From Bordetella genomosp. 9 (GTDB lineage Bacteria > Pseudomonadota > Gammaproteobacteria > Burkholderiales > Burkholderiaceae_B), in assembly GCF_002119725.1 (NCBI RefSeq), contig NZ_CP021109.1, positions 2,666,001 through 2,730,000 on the forward strand: a stretch of DNA of 64,000 nucleotides, in the 5' to 3' direction. Below are positions 1-9,780 of the stretch, in pieces. Within the stretch, counting starts at the first letter, position 1. The number at the start of each line of letters is the position of its first letter. Below the pieces are notes generated by a model that saw only the letters and a program-made list of their open reading frames with translations, was not told where the DNA came from and searched no databases. A program made the translations under genes and the position numbers.

Positions 1-81
1 GGCGCGACATCGTTTGCGGTGGTGCTGACTCTCGCTGCGCTGGCCGGGGGTATTTGGGCTGCGCGACAGGCAAACGGCTGA
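1..81 (+). CDS. C-terminal end of a membrane protein (partial)
   Basis: The first 26 codons of the window read as one hydrophobic helix (AVVLTLAALAGGIWAA) followed by a short polar tail and TGA. This looks like the last transmembrane segment of a transporter, possibly of the MFS type, whose body lies left of the window. Only the frame, the helix-like composition and the stop support it, so family assignment is a guess. Confidence 0.5.
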   Translation, partial: GATSFAVVLTLAALAGGIWAARQANG

Positions 82-102
82 ACCATCGCGAAGGGCAGGC
101 GC

Positions 103-222
103 ATGGAGCTTGCCATCTTCGTCGCTGCTTTCTGGCCGTCTCTGAGGAACTGCATTTCGCTCGCGTGGCGGAGAAACTGCATATCGAACAGCCGCCATTG
201 GCACGCGCCACCAAGGAGCCCA
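103..222 (+). pseudogene. Decayed N-terminus of a LysR-type regulator
   Basis: An ATG at 103 starts Met-Glu-Leu, then the frame breaks. In the neighbouring frame the text continues as CHLRRCFLAVSEELHFARVA and then EKLHIEQPPLARATKE, which closely matches the winged helix-turn-helix start of LysR-type regulators (typically M-E-L-R-H-L-R-x-F-x-A-V-A-E-x-x-x-F). Homology stops around 222 and no effector-binding domain follows, because the convergent methyltransferase gene ends at 245. I read it as a truncated, frameshifted remnant with no function. The alternative is chance resemblance, which the length of the match makes unlikely. Confidence 0.6.
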
Positions 223-244
223 TCAGGGCGACACGGGTCTGGGG

Positions 245-1036
245 CTACTCGCCGCCGGCCACGCCGGGGAACCGCCGGCGCTGTTCGAACAGGCAGATGG
301 CGGCAGCGGCGGCGACGTTCAGCGATTCCACCGCCGAAGTATCGTGCGGGATGCGCACGCGCAGGGAGGCCGCGCGCAGCAGTGCCGGCGCGATGCCCTG
401 CCCTTCATGGCCGAATACCCAGGCGCACACCGGCGGCAGGTTGGCGTCGTAGAGCGAAATCGATTCCTGCAGCGCCGTGGCGACCACCGGAACGGCCAGC
501 CGCGGCAAGGCCTGCTCCAACGCCACCTTTTCATGCAAGGCCACGGCAAAGTGCGCCCCTTGCGCGCTGCGCAGCACCTTGGGCGACCAGGCTGAAGCGC
601 AGCCTTCGGACAACAGCACGCGCCGTATGCCGGCGGCCGCGCAGGTGCGTATCAGCGTCCCGACATTGCCGGGATCCTGCACGCGGTCGAGCAATAGACA
701 CGATTCTTCGATGCGTTCCGGCAGCGGCGGCTGTGGCGGGTGCACCAGAAAAGCCACGCCCTGGCCGCTTTCCACGCTGGCCAGACCCTGCAGCAGCCGC
801 GATTCCAGGCTGACGCATACGTTGTCGGGCAGCGCCGCGGCCAGGTCCGCCAGCTCGGGGCGATCCAGGCGCGCCGCGTCGAACAATGCCCTGGCCGGCG
901 GGCCGTAATGCCTGAGCCACGCCTGGCACAGATGCACGCCATCGAGCAGAACCTGCGACTCGCGCCGGCCCGACGCGGATGCCACGCGGTAGAGCGATTT
1001 GACCAGCGGGTTCTCGCGCGAGGCGATGTGTTTCAT
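245..1036 (-). CDS. TrmH/SpoU-family RNA 2'-O-methyltransferase
   Basis: A 263-aa protein starting [20 protein letters not shown], with an N-terminal RNA-substrate-binding domain followed by a SPOUT methyltransferase domain. The three family motifs are visible: [11 protein letters not shown] near the domain start, FGHEGQGI in the middle, and [19 protein letters not shown] near the end, which form the knotted SAM-binding site. It probably 2'-O-methylates rRNA or tRNA; the exact target cannot be told from sequence. Its ATG overlaps the rnhB stop by four bases (ATGA), so it is the last gene of the lpx-rnhB run. The ATG at 1036 was preferred to more upstream starts, which would lie inside rnhB. 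Confidence 0.88.
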   Translation of the reverse strand: MKHIASRENPLVKSLYRVASASGRRESQVLLDGVHLCQAWLRHYGPPARALFDAARLDRPELADLAAALPDNVCVSLESRLLQGLASVESGQGVAFLVHPPQPPLPERIEESCLLLDRVQDPGNVGTLIRTCAAAGIRRVLLSEGCASAWSPKVLRSAQGAHFAVALHEKVALEQALPRLAVPVVATALQESISLYDANLPPVCAWVFGHEGQGIAPALLRAASLRVRIPHDTSAVESLNVAAAAAICLFEQRRRFPGVAGGE

Positions 1037-1644
1037 AGGCGGATCAGCAAGTCCTTGACCGGCGAGAAGCTGCGCCGATGCTCGGGACATGGTCCGTGCT
1101 CGCGCAAGCGCTCCAGATGCATGACGGTACCGTATCCCTTGTGCTGGTCGAAGCCGTAATGGGGATAGAGTCCGTGCAGGCGCACCAGGTCCGCATCGCG
1201 GGCAGTCTTGGCAAGAATGGAGGCGGCCGAAATCGACGGCACCAGAGCATCGCCCTGGATCACGGTCTTCACGCCGCATCCCGGCAGGCGCGGCGCCTGG
1301 TTGCCGTCCACCAGGGCCAGGCCGGGTTTCATGCCCAGCCCGCTTACCGCGCGCTGCATTGCAAGCATGGTGGCGCGCAGGATATTCAAGCTGTCGATTT
1401 CCTGAACGCTGGCGCTGGCGACGCACCAGGCCAGCGCGCATTCGCGAATTTCCAGGGCAAGTTCCTCGCGCCTGGCGGCCGGCAGCACCTTGGAGTCGGC
1501 GAGTCCGTCGATCGGCCGGCCCGGATCGAGAATGACTGCGGCGGCGTACACGGCGCCCGCCAGAGGCCCGCGCCCGGCCTCATCGACGCCCGCGACCACG
1601 ACGTCGATCAGCCCCTCGTCGCCAAACATGTCAGCTTGATCCAC
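1033..1644 (-). CDS. rnhB: Ribonuclease HII
   Basis: A 203-aa enzyme that cuts the RNA strand of RNA-DNA hybrids and removes single ribonucleotides from DNA. The type-2 RNase H signature [14 protein letters not shown] lies near residues 18-31 and supplies two acidic metal ligands; further acidic residues occur at [14 protein letters not shown] and ALVDGNQ. Length fits the family. Its start lies inside the 3' end of lpxB (14-base overlap), and its stop overlaps the next gene, so it is translationally coupled on both sides. The lpxB-rnhB-methyltransferase order is common in betaproteobacteria. Confidence 0.95.
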   Translation of the reverse strand: MDQADMFGDEGLIDVVVAGVDEAGRGPLAGAVYAAAVILDPGRPIDGLADSKVLPAARREELALEIRECALAWCVASASVQEIDSLNILRATMLAMQRAVSGLGMKPGLALVDGNQAPRLPGCGVKTVIQGDALVPSISAASILAKTARDADLVRLHGLYPHYGFDQHKGYGTVMHLERLREHGPCPEHRRSFSPVKDLLIRL

Positions 1645-2827
1645 GGCCTACCTCGCTGATGACCTGCGCGGCCAGCGCCGGCGTGTCGCGCAGCAGATCC
1701 GCATGCAGGGCCGTGAAGCGCTCGCGCACGCGCGCTGCATGCGCGGCGTCGGTCAACGCTTGCCACGTGGCCTCGGCCAGCTTCTCCGGCGTGGCGTCGT
1801 CCTGCAGCAGTTCGGGAACGGCGAAGTCGCGCAGCAGCACGTTGGGCAGCCCCACCCATGGCAGGTACGGTCGCTCCTGCCCCGACTTCCACGCCATGAT
1901 ACGCCGCATCCACGGAGACAAAACATAGGAAATAACCATGGGCCGCTTGTACAGGGCGGCCTCCAGGGTGGCGGTACCGCTGGCGACGAGCACCGCGTCG
2001 GCGGCTTCCATTACCGACCAGGCCACCGGGGTCCCGCTTGGGGCGCCGTCGTGGATTACGTCGGCCGCGGTTACGACCCGCAGGTTATCGACGGGATACT
2101 GCCTGAGGAAGCTCTCGAACTCCGCCCGCCGGGTCGCATTGACCATCGGTACGACGCACAGGACGCCGCGGTCGCGCGCCTGGATGCGTTGCACCGCCTG
2201 CAGGAAACGCGGAGCAAGGATGCGGATCTCCGACGACCGGCTGCCCGGCAGCATCGCCAGCACGCGCGCCCCCGGGTCGATACCCAGCCGCGCCCGCGCG
2301 GCAGCCCGGTCGGGCTCCATGGGAATCGCGCCCGCAAGCGGATGGCCGACGTAGGTCACCGGGATGCCTTCCTTGCGATAGATATCCACCTCGAAAGGAA
2401 ACAGCACGAGCATGTGGGAGACCGCCTGCCGGATCCTGTGAATGCGGTCGTAGCGCCATGCCCAGATGGAAGGTCCGACGAAATGCACGGTGGGAATACC
2501 GGCCTGCCGCAGCTGCAATTCCAGCTTCAGGTTGAAATCCGGCGCATCGATGCCCACGAATACCGAGGGCGGCCGCGCCAGCATGCGCTGCTTGACGTCC
2601 CGGTAGATCGCCAGCAGCCCCGGAATGCGCTTGAGGGCGTCGACGTAGCCGAACACCGTCAGGGCGTGCATGGGATGCCAGCTATCGAAACCGCGCGCCT
2701 GCATCTGGGGGCCGCCGATGCCTTCGCAAATGACGGACGACTGCCGTTGCCGCAGTCCATCGATAATGCGGCCGGCCAGCAGATCCCCGGAGGGTTCGCC
2801 GGCCACCATGCCGATACGCGTGTTCAC
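1631..2827 (-). CDS. lpxB: Lipid-A-disaccharide synthase
   Basis: A 398-aa GT19 glycosyltransferase that joins UDP-2,3-diacylglucosamine and lipid X into the lipid A disaccharide at the inner membrane. The N-terminal [15 protein letters not shown] and the central [10 protein letters not shown] motif are typical. The start is taken as GTG at 2827, which overlaps the lpxA stop as GTGA and puts the GEPSGD motif at the usual distance from the N-terminus. No ATG upstream gives a plausible extension. It ends 14 bases inside rnhB and is part of the fabZ-lpxA-lpxB lipid A run. Confidence 0.95.
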   Translation of the reverse strand: MNTRIGMVAGEPSGDLLAGRIIDGLRQRQSSVICEGIGGPQMQARGFDSWHPMHALTVFGYVDALKRIPGLLAIYRDVKQRMLARPPSVFVGIDAPDFNLKLELQLRQAGIPTVHFVGPSIWAWRYDRIHRIRQAVSHMLVLFPFEVDIYRKEGIPVTYVGHPLAGAIPMEPDRAAARARLGIDPGARVLAMLPGSRSSEIRILAPRFLQAVQRIQARDRGVLCVVPMVNATRRAEFESFLRQYPVDNLRVVTAADVIHDGAPSGTPVAWSVMEAADAVLVASGTATLEAALYKRPMVISYVLSPWMRRIMAWKSGQERPYLPWVGLPNVLLRDFAVPELLQDDATPEKLAEATWQALTDAAHAARVRERFTALHADLLRDTPALAAQVISEVGRGSS

Positions 2828-3618
2828 GGCCGGATGATGCCGCGGCGCGATTTGTCCAGGAAGTCCAGCATCACTTGCAGGACCTCGTGCGTCTCCGGCT
2901 CGGTGCGCTGGCGTTCGCGCAGCTCGGCGCGCGCTTCGTCCAGCGTCAGGCCGCGCCGGTAGATCGCCTTGTACGCATCGCGCAGCGCCGAAATGACGGC
3001 CGCAGAAAAGCCGCGGCGGCGCAGGCCTTCCACGTTGATGCCCACCGGCCGGCAGGGATTGCCCGCCGCCAGCACATAGGGCGGCGTATCCTGCATCAGC
3101 GAACTGTTGCCGCCAGTCATGCTGTGCGCGCCGATGGTGCTGAATTGATGCACCCCCGTCAGGCCGCCCAGAATGGCCCAGTCTCCCACCGAGACATGGC
3201 CGCCCAGCTGCACGCCGTTGGCCAGGATCGTGTTGCTGCCGACATGGCAATCGTGCGCGATATGCACATAGGCCATGATCCAGTTATCGCTGCCGATGGT
3301 GGTCACCCCAGCGTCCTGCACGGTGCCGGTATTGAAGGTGGTGAACTCGCGCACGGTATTGCGATCGCCGATCTCCAGCCGCGTCGGCTCGCCGGCGTAC
3401 TTCTTGTCCTGCGGCATGCCGCCGATGGAACAATACCGGTAGAAGCGGTTATCCCGGCCGATGGTAGTGATGCCGTCGATGACGCAATGCGGTCCAATCT
3501 CGGTCCCCGCGCCGATGCGGACCTGCGGTCCGATGATGCTGTACGGGCCGATGACGACGGAACTGTCGATCTCTGCGGCCGGATCGACCACGGCGGTGGG
3601 ATGGATGTGACCGGTCAT
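2824..3618 (-). CDS. lpxA: UDP-N-acetylglucosamine acyltransferase
   Basis: A 264-aa cytoplasmic acyltransferase for the first step of lipid A synthesis, moving a 3-hydroxyacyl group from ACP to UDP-GlcNAc. It starts [20 protein letters not shown] and shows repeated hexapeptides of the left-handed beta-helix type. The segment [19 protein letters not shown] carries the catalytic histidine region, and a helical C-terminus follows. Full length for the family. It directly abuts the fabZ stop with no gap and overlaps lpxB by four bases. Confidence 0.96.
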   Translation of the reverse strand: MTGHIHPTAVVDPAAEIDSSVVIGPYSIIGPQVRIGAGTEIGPHCVIDGITTIGRDNRFYRYCSIGGMPQDKKYAGEPTRLEIGDRNTVREFTTFNTGTVQDAGVTTIGSDNWIMAYVHIAHDCHVGSNTILANGVQLGGHVSVGDWAILGGLTGVHQFSTIGAHSMTGGNSSLMQDTPPYVLAAGNPCRPVGINVEGLRRRGFSAAVISALRDAYKAIYRRGLTLDEARAELRERQRTEPETHEVLQVMLDFLDKSRRGIIRP

Positions 3619-4077
3619 TTATGCTTCCAGGCTGCGGATGGCACACATGAGTTTCGCCTCGGCGACCAGTTGGCCGTCCACGAGGGCACGTCCCGAGTAC
3701 TTGCAGATGCTGCGGCTGAGCCGCTCGGCATCCACTTCGATGCGAAGCTGGTCGCCAGGAACGACGGGGCGGCGGAAACGCGCGCCATCGATGCCGACGA
3801 AGTAATACACCGTCGATGCCGCGGCATCGTCGTTCTTCAGCGCGGCCTCGTCCGAGAACGAGAACAAGGCGGCGGCTTGGGCCATGGCTTCCAGAATCAG
3901 CACGCCCGGCATGACGGGATGGTGCGGGAAATGCCCCGTGAAGAAAGGTTCGTTGATCGAGACGTTTTTCAGGGCGACGATGGACTTGCCCGGCTGGATA
4001 TCGATCACTCGGTCGATCAGCAGCATCGGATAGCGATGCGGCAAGCGATCCAGGATCCCCTTAATGTCGAGTTCCAT
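3619..4077 (-). CDS. fabZ: 3-hydroxyacyl-[ACP] dehydratase FabZ
   Basis: A 152-aa hot-dog-fold dehydratase of fatty acid elongation, starting [20 protein letters not shown]. The catalytic segment [19 protein letters not shown] contains the active histidine and, 14 residues on, the glutamate. A longer reading frame begins at 4131, but the ATG at 4077 gives the normal family N-terminus. It shares the 3-hydroxyacyl-ACP pool with LpxA and LpxD, whose genes flank it. Confidence 0.95.
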   Translation of the reverse strand: MELDIKGILDRLPHRYPMLLIDRVIDIQPGKSIVALKNVSINEPFFTGHFPHHPVMPGVLILEAMAQAAALFSFSDEAALKNDDAAASTVYYFVGIDGARFRRPVVPGDQLRIEVDAERLSRSICKYSGRALVDGQLVAEAKLMCAIRSLEA

Positions 4078-4137
4078 GAGTATGTTCCTGCATTGCGAAA
4101 CTTCTTGGCGCGCGCCGGGCCTGCCCGGCACGTCATC

Positions 4138-5232
4138 TTATCCTTGTTCCAGCGCCCTTACACGGCGGCGCAGCTGCCCCAATTGCTGGATGACAGCCGC
4201 GTTACGCTGCCAGTCGCCATGCTCGGCGTACGGATACACGCCCGAGTAACGGCCCGGCTTGGAGATGTTCGAGGTGATCGCGGTGCCGCCCGAGATATGG
4301 ACGTCATCGGCCAGCGTCAGATGGCCGGACAGCATGGCCGCGCCGCCGATGGTGCACCGCTGCCCGATCGTGGTGGATCCCGCGATCCCCACGCAGGCTG
4401 CGACGGCGGTGTGCGCGCCGATGCGCACGTTGTGCGCCACCATGATCTGGTTGTCGAGCTTCACGCCGTCACCAATCTGGGTGTCTTCCAGCGCGCCCCG
4501 GTCGATGGTCGTATTGGCGCCGATTTCCACATCGTCCCCGACGCTTACGCCGCCGAACTGCGGAATCTTGCCCCATGCGCCCCTGCCCCGGGCCGGGTCC
4601 GGCGCGAACCCGAAACCATCCGCCCCGAGCACAGCGCCCGAATGAATGATGACGCGCGCTCCGACCGTTACGCCCGCATACAAGGTAACGCGGGCGTGCA
4701 ACAAGCCGTCGGCCCCGATCGATGACCCTGCACCCACGATACATCCCGGCCCCAACACCGTATTTGGCCCAATGCGCACGCCGGATTCCACCACGCAGTG
4801 CGGCCCGACGCGCACGCCCGGTTCAAGGACGGCATCATCGGCCACCACAGCGGTAGGGTGGACACCCGCCGGCAACGACGGCCGCCGCGCCCTGTCGAAC
4901 CATTGCGCGATGCGGGCGTACAGCAGATAAGGATTGGAGGCAACGACGCGGACGAAGCCAGGCGCGGGCGTCGAGGCGGCCAGCGCCTGCTCCACGTCGG
5001 GCGACACGATGACAGCGCCCGCTCCCGTGGACTGCAACTGGCCTTGGTAGCGAGGGTTGGACAGGAAGCTGATTTCGGTGGGACCAGACGTGGCGAGTGT
5101 GCCAAGCCCTTGTATCCGGGGCAGCGTCCCGCTTGGCGGGACGCTGATCTGCCACGTCAAACCCTGGGTGTCGGTGTCCGCTAAGAGCTCGTCCAGCAAC
5201 GGCGCGCGGGCGGAATCCAGCAGAACCGGCAT
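4138..5232 (-). CDS. lpxD: UDP-3-O-acylglucosamine N-acyltransferase
   Basis: A 364-aa enzyme that adds the second 3-hydroxyacyl chain in lipid A synthesis. The N-terminal ~110 residues form the uridine-binding domain (FLSNPRYQGQL). A long run of hexapeptides follows with the catalytic-type segment IMVAHNVRIGAHTAVAACVG, then a C-terminal helix (NAAVIQQLGQLRRRVRALEQ). Length matches proteobacterial LpxD. It lies 7 bases downstream of skp, the usual order bamA-skp-lpxD-fabZ-lpxA-lpxB. Confidence 0.96.
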   Translation of the reverse strand: MPVLLDSARAPLLDELLADTDTQGLTWQISVPPSGTLPRIQGLGTLATSGPTEISFLSNPRYQGQLQSTGAGAVIVSPDVEQALAASTPAPGFVRVVASNPYLLYARIAQWFDRARRPSLPAGVHPTAVVADDAVLEPGVRVGPHCVVESGVRIGPNTVLGPGCIVGAGSSIGADGLLHARVTLYAGVTVGARVIIHSGAVLGADGFGFAPDPARGRGAWGKIPQFGGVSVGDDVEIGANTTIDRGALEDTQIGDGVKLDNQIMVAHNVRIGAHTAVAACVGIAGSTTIGQRCTIGGAAMLSGHLTLADDVHISGGTAITSNISKPGRYSGVYPYAEHGDWQRNAAVIQQLGQLRRRVRALEQG

Positions 5233-5239
5233 GGGCGAC

Positions 5240-5797
5240 TTACTTGCCCAGGGCCTGGATCACTTTGTCAGTGATATCCACGCGCGGGCTGACGGTCACC
5301 GCATCCTGAACGATCAGATCGTAGTTCTCTTTTTCGGCGATATTCTTGATGGCCGCGTTGGCCTTCTGCACGATGGCCGAGAACTCTTCGTTGCGGCGAC
5401 GGTTGAAGTCTTCCTGGAATTCACGGCGCTTGCGCTGCAGGTCCGTGTCCATATTGCTCAGCTCGCGCTGACGCTTGGCGCGGTCCGACTCGGACAGCAC
5501 AGGGGCGTCCTTGTCGAACTTTTCGGCTTGGGCGCGCAGGTTGGTCGCCATGCGCTGCAGCTCGGCATCGCGCGATTTGAATTCGGATTCGATCTTGGAC
5601 TGGGCGGCTCGCGCCGGCCCCGATTCGCGCAGGATGCGTTCCGTATTGACGAAGCCGATTTTCGTCCCTTGCGCGGCCGCCGGCGCCGCGTACGACGCGC
5701 CCAGCAGCAGCGCGCCCGCCAGCGCCAGCACGCTCGTCAGCTTGACGGAGGCCTTGCGCGATGAACGGGACAGATTGCGTACGAAAATAGACATCAT
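5240..5797 (-). CDS. skp: Periplasmic chaperone Skp (OmpH family)
   Basis: A 185-aa periplasmic chaperone that holds unfolded outer-membrane proteins for delivery to BamA. A basic N-terminus, a hydrophobic stretch (LTSVLALAGALLLGASYA) and an AAPAAAQG cleavage region form a signal peptide. The mature part begins KIGFVNTERILRES, is highly charged and helical in the middle (coiled-coil arms), and ends with IVQDAVTVSPRVDITDKVIQ. I chose the first of two adjacent ATG codons, at 5797, because a GGAAGGTG ribosome site lies at good distance. A longer frame to 5860 has no such site. Confidence 0.93.
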   Translation of the reverse strand: MMSIFVRNLSRSSRKASVKLTSVLALAGALLLGASYAAPAAAQGTKIGFVNTERILRESGPARAAQSKIESEFKSRDAELQRMATNLRAQAEKFDKDAPVLSESDRAKRQRELSNMDTDLQRKRREFQEDFNRRRNEEFSAIVQKANAAIKNIAEKENYDLIVQDAVTVSPRVDITDKVIQALGK

Positions 5798-5898
5798 GAA
5801 AATTTCACCTTCCGATAAGGTCAAGCAAATCGCTATTGTGCCACTAAACCAGCGGCCCAAAAGGCGGCCGGAAACATCCCGCCACCTTTGGCTTGCGT

Positions 5899-8232
5899 TT
5901 AGAAACCGGTGCCGATCTGGAACTGGAAGCTTTGCGTGTCGTCACCCGACTTCGCATTGAGCGGACGTCCGTAGGACAACTGCAGCGGCCCCAGCGGCGA
6001 CTGCCAGGACAGGCCGATACCGGCCGAATAGCGCCATCCGCAAGGATCATCGACCTCGTCGTTGTTCTTGCCGGCCGTGCAGGTCAGGCCGTTGCCGGGC
6101 TGCACGCGGCCGGCGTCCGCGAACAGGAACCAGCGCAGCGTCTTATCCTTGCTGGCGCCAGGGAACGGCAGATACAGCTGCGCGTTGGCCACGATACGGC
6201 GGGCGCCGCCCAGGTAGTCGCCCGTAACGGCATCGCGCGGACCCAGCGACGCGCCGGAGTAGCCACGCACCGAACCGATGCCGCCGGCGTACACGTCCTT
6301 GATCACCGGGAAGTCCTTGCCGCCATAGCTCTGGCCCCAGTCCATCATGCCGTTCAGCGCCAGCGTATAGCTGCGGCCCAGCGGCAGGTAGTACTGCTGC
6401 TGCGCAGACAGCATGGTGTACTTCAGATCCATCGTCGAGACGTTGGCCTGCAGCTTGGTGAAGTAGCCCTTGGTCGGCGCCAGCGCGCTGTCGCGGGTGT
6501 CCTTGTTCCAGCCGGCGGTGAAGATGAACGCGTTGGTGCCGTCGCCATACTCGCTTACGTAATCCTTGTAGGCTTGCGGCGAACTGTTGTCCAAGTCCAC
6601 CACGTTGCGCTCGAAGGCGCCGCCCAGGATGATCCGGTCGTACTCCGAGATGGGCACGCCGAAGTTCATCCCCAGACCCATCGTCTTGACCTTGTACTCG
6701 CCATCGTTGTCGATGAACGGTTCGGTCTGGCGGTAGTACAGGGACGTGGTGCGGCTGATGCCGTCCTTGGTCCAATACGGATCGGTGTGCGAGAGAACCG
6801 CCGCGCGGTTGCGCTTGCTGGTATTCAGCTGCAGGGTCAGGTTGGTGCCGCTGCCGAACACGTTGTCTTCGCTGATGCCGGCGCTGAGGATCGCGCGGTC
6901 GGTGGACCCGTAGCCTACGCCCAGGTTCAGCATGCCGGTGGGCTTTTCCTTGACGTCCACGTTGACATCGACCTGGTCGGGCGAACCCGGCACCGGATCG
7001 GTCTTCACGTTCACGTCATTGAAGTAGCCCAGACGGTCGACACGGTCGCGCGACATCTTGATGTCACCGGCGTCGTACCACGCGGCTTCCTGCTGGCGCA
7101 TTTCGCGCCGGATGACTTCGTCGCGGGTGCGCGTATTGCCGCCGATCTGGATGCGGCGAACGTAAACGCGCCGGCTCGGATCGATGTAGAACGTCAGGTC
7201 GGCTTCGTGCTTGGCGCGATCCAGCTGGGGATTGGGATTGACGTTGGCGAACGCATACCCCAGTTCGCCCAGGTAGTCCGTGATCGCCTTGGCGCTATCG
7301 TTGGTCTTGGCCGCGGAGAACGTTTCGCCGGCCTTGATCTGCACCATCGATTCGATCTGCTTGTCCAGGCCCAGCAGGTTCCCGGCCAGCTTGACGCTGC
7401 GCACCTTATAGGGCTCGCCTTCGTGCAGCGTGAAGGTGATGTAGATATTCTTGCGATCCGGCGAAATCGTGACCTGCGGCGGCTCGATCACCGCCTCGAG
7501 GTAGCCGCGATCCAGGTAGAAGGAACGGATGCGCTCGACGTCGCCTTCCAGCTTCTCGCGGGAATACTTGTCCGTGTCGGTGTACCACGTGAGCCAGCCC
7601 GGCGTGGTCGATTGGATCTGGTCCAGCAGCTCGCTTTCCGAGAAGGCCTTGTTGCCCACGAAATGGATTTCGCGAATGCGGGCAACCTCGCCTTCGAAAA
7701 TATCGAAGCTGATGCCGACCCGGTTGCGCGGCAGCGGCGTGACGGTGGAAGTGACTTCCACGCCGTACTTGCCCTTGGACATGTACTGCTGCTTGAGTTC
7801 GAGCTCCGCGCGTTCCAGCATGGAACGGTCGAAGATGCGGCCTTCGGCGAAACCGACATTGCGCAGCGAATCCAGGATCGCCTTGCTGTCGAACTCCCTC
7901 ATGCCATTGAAGGTGATGGAGGCAATGGTGGCGCGCTCCTGCACCACGACGACCACGACGTCGTTATTGGTCTCGATGCGCACGTCGCTGAAGAAGCCGC
8001 TGCCGTACAGCCGCCGCACGGCATCGGTGGCGGTTTCGTCGGTGAACGTGTCGCCCACCTTGAAGGGCAGATAACCGAAAACCGTGCCGGCATCGATGCG
8101 CTGGATGCCTTCTACGCGAATGTCCTTGACGACGAAGGGATCGAAGGCATGAGCCAGCGCCGGCAACAACAGCATGGCGATAAGGCCCGCCCACATACCC
8201 TTCTTGGGCTTAAACATCCAGCGAAAAAACAT
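5899..8232 (-). CDS. bamA: Outer membrane protein assembly factor BamA
   Basis: A 777-aa Omp85 protein. A signal peptide (WAGLIAMLLLPALAHA) is followed by five POTRA domains over roughly residues 25-430, starting FVVKDIRVEGIQRIDAGTVF. A C-terminal 16-strand barrel ends ...FQFQIGTGF with the aromatic last residue needed for insertion. The VRGY motif in GSVRGYSGASLGPRD is present. It inserts beta-barrel proteins into the outer membrane, and its neighbours rseP and skp serve the same compartment. A reading frame extends up to 8664, but the signal peptide fixes the start at 8232. Confidence 0.97.
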   Translation of the reverse strand: MFFRWMFKPKKGMWAGLIAMLLLPALAHAFDPFVVKDIRVEGIQRIDAGTVFGYLPFKVGDTFTDETATDAVRRLYGSGFFSDVRIETNNDVVVVVVQERATIASITFNGMREFDSKAILDSLRNVGFAEGRIFDRSMLERAELELKQQYMSKGKYGVEVTSTVTPLPRNRVGISFDIFEGEVARIREIHFVGNKAFSESELLDQIQSTTPGWLTWYTDTDKYSREKLEGDVERIRSFYLDRGYLEAVIEPPQVTISPDRKNIYITFTLHEGEPYKVRSVKLAGNLLGLDKQIESMVQIKAGETFSAAKTNDSAKAITDYLGELGYAFANVNPNPQLDRAKHEADLTFYIDPSRRVYVRRIQIGGNTRTRDEVIRREMRQQEAAWYDAGDIKMSRDRVDRLGYFNDVNVKTDPVPGSPDQVDVNVDVKEKPTGMLNLGVGYGSTDRAILSAGISEDNVFGSGTNLTLQLNTSKRNRAAVLSHTDPYWTKDGISRTTSLYYRQTEPFIDNDGEYKVKTMGLGMNFGVPISEYDRIILGGAFERNVVDLDNSSPQAYKDYVSEYGDGTNAFIFTAGWNKDTRDSALAPTKGYFTKLQANVSTMDLKYTMLSAQQQYYLPLGRSYTLALNGMMDWGQSYGGKDFPVIKDVYAGGIGSVRGYSGASLGPRDAVTGDYLGGARRIVANAQLYLPFPGASKDKTLRWFLFADAGRVQPGNGLTCTAGKNNDEVDDPCGWRYSAGIGLSWQSPLGPLQLSYGRPLNAKSGDDTQSFQFQIGTGF

Positions 8233-8366
8233 CCTGGGCGATCCTTGGTGGTCCAAATGGCGGAGTTGATGGTGCAAATGGCGGTGGATTTTAAGGCAGA
8301 ACCCGCCTAAGGGAAAGGCGACCCGGCACGGGCCGCCGCCAGCGCGGATATGGCGCCGGCGGGGAG

Positions 8367-9701
8367 TCAGGTGAACAGGCGGGCGAAATCGTTGAAAAGC
8401 GCGAGCCCCATCAGGCCCGCAAGCAGTCCCAGGCCGGCGCGCTGGCCGATGTCCAGCCACCGGGACGGCGGCGGGCTGCCACGCACGATTTCGATCAGGT
8501 AGTACAGCAGATGGCCGCCATCGAGCATCGGAATGGGCAGCAGGTTCAGCACGCCCAGGCTGATGCTGATAAGCGCGAGATACGCGATATAGGCCGCCAG
8601 CCCGACCCGGGCCGTCTGTCCCGCGTAATCGGCGATGGTGACCGGCCCGCTGATATTGCGCCACGAAACCGCGCCGGTGATCATGCGGCCCATCATCCGC
8701 AGCGAGAACCAGGCCGTGTCGGCGGTGCGCGTGACGCCGCGCCAGAGGCTTTCCCCCAGCCCATAGCGCACCGTGGCCATGGGCACTTCGCCGCCCAGCT
8801 GCACACCGATGCGGCCGACCGTTTCGCCGGTGGCGATGCGCTCGGCGCGAGGCACCACGCCCAGCGTAACCTGCGCGCCCTCGCGGCTGACCTCCACGGG
8901 CAGACGCTGCCCCGCATGCTGCTGCACGATGCGCACCACGCCGCTGACATCGGCCACGGGCTGTCCGGCTACGGACAGGATGACGTCGCCCGCGCGCAGG
9001 CCCGCCTCTTCGCCCGCGCTGCCCGGCACGACGCCGCGCACGACGGGCTTGGGTTCCTGCAGGCGCAGGCCGGCCGCCGCCAGCGGGTCGCCCTGCGACG
9101 GGTCGAGCGTGCTCTGGCCCAGCGTCAACACGCGTTCATGGGGCTGGCCCTGAGCCGACTGGACGTCGATGTTGACGCGTCCGCCGCTGGATATGTGGTC
9201 CATGAGCAGCCAGCGCGCGTCGTTCCAGGACGATACGGGCTCGCCGTCGATCGCAACGATGCGGTCGCCGCCCTGGAAGCCGGCCTGCGCCGCCGCCGTG
9301 GCCGGGGCGGGTTGCGCGACCAGGGCGACCGGTTCTTCCACGCCGGCCAGATTCAGGCAGGCATACAGGAAAACCGCCAGGATGAGGTTGAACACCGGCC
9401 CGGCCGCCACGATGAGAATGCGTTTGCCCACCGGCTGCGGATGGAAGGCTTCCGCGGCTTGCGCAGGCGTGGCGCCGGCAGGCGGATCGTCGAGCATCTT
9501 CACATAGCCGCCCAGCGGGATCGCGGAAACGGCCCACTCCGTGCCGTGGCGATCGACGCGGCGCAGCAGCACCTTGCCGAACCCTACGGAAAAACGCAGC
9601 ACCCGCACGCCGCACAGACGCGCCGCCCAGTAATGGCCGAGCTCGTGGAAGGTGATCAGAATGCCCAGCGCGACGGCGAAGGCCAGCAGGGTAAAAAGCA
9701 T
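8367..9701 (-). CDS. rseP: Site-2 zinc metalloprotease RseP
   Basis: A 444-aa inner-membrane protease of the M50B family, which in relatives cuts the anti-sigma factor RseA to release sigma-E and clears signal-peptide remnants. HELGH at residues 19-23 in the first helix supplies two zinc ligands. Two PDZ segments follow (around VALVAQPAPATAAAQAGFQG and VRGVVPGSAGEEAGLRAGD). Near the end NLLPIPMLDGG carries the third ligand region. It sits directly upstream of bamA, so envelope stress control and OMP assembly are encoded together. Confidence 0.95.
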   Translation of the reverse strand: MLFTLLAFAVALGILITFHELGHYWAARLCGVRVLRFSVGFGKVLLRRVDRHGTEWAVSAIPLGGYVKMLDDPPAGATPAQAAEAFHPQPVGKRILIVAAGPVFNLILAVFLYACLNLAGVEEPVALVAQPAPATAAAQAGFQGGDRIVAIDGEPVSSWNDARWLLMDHISSGGRVNIDVQSAQGQPHERVLTLGQSTLDPSQGDPLAAAGLRLQEPKPVVRGVVPGSAGEEAGLRAGDVILSVAGQPVADVSGVVRIVQQHAGQRLPVEVSREGAQVTLGVVPRAERIATGETVGRIGVQLGGEVPMATVRYGLGESLWRGVTRTADTAWFSLRMMGRMITGAVSWRNISGPVTIADYAGQTARVGLAAYIAYLALISISLGVLNLLPIPMLDGGHLLYYLIEIVRGSPPPSRWLDIGQRAGLGLLAGLMGLALFNDFARLFT

Positions 9702-9780
9702 GGAACGAATACCGTATTGGATGAGGCGTGCCGTGTCGCCTTGCGGCAGGCGTCCTGACGGACGGGAGAGAGCCGGCCGC

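Noticed and set aside
5893..8310. An ~805-codon open frame opposite bamA
   Set aside because: It mirrors bamA exactly, has no family motifs and no ribosome site. BamA is a full Omp85 protein on the minus strand.
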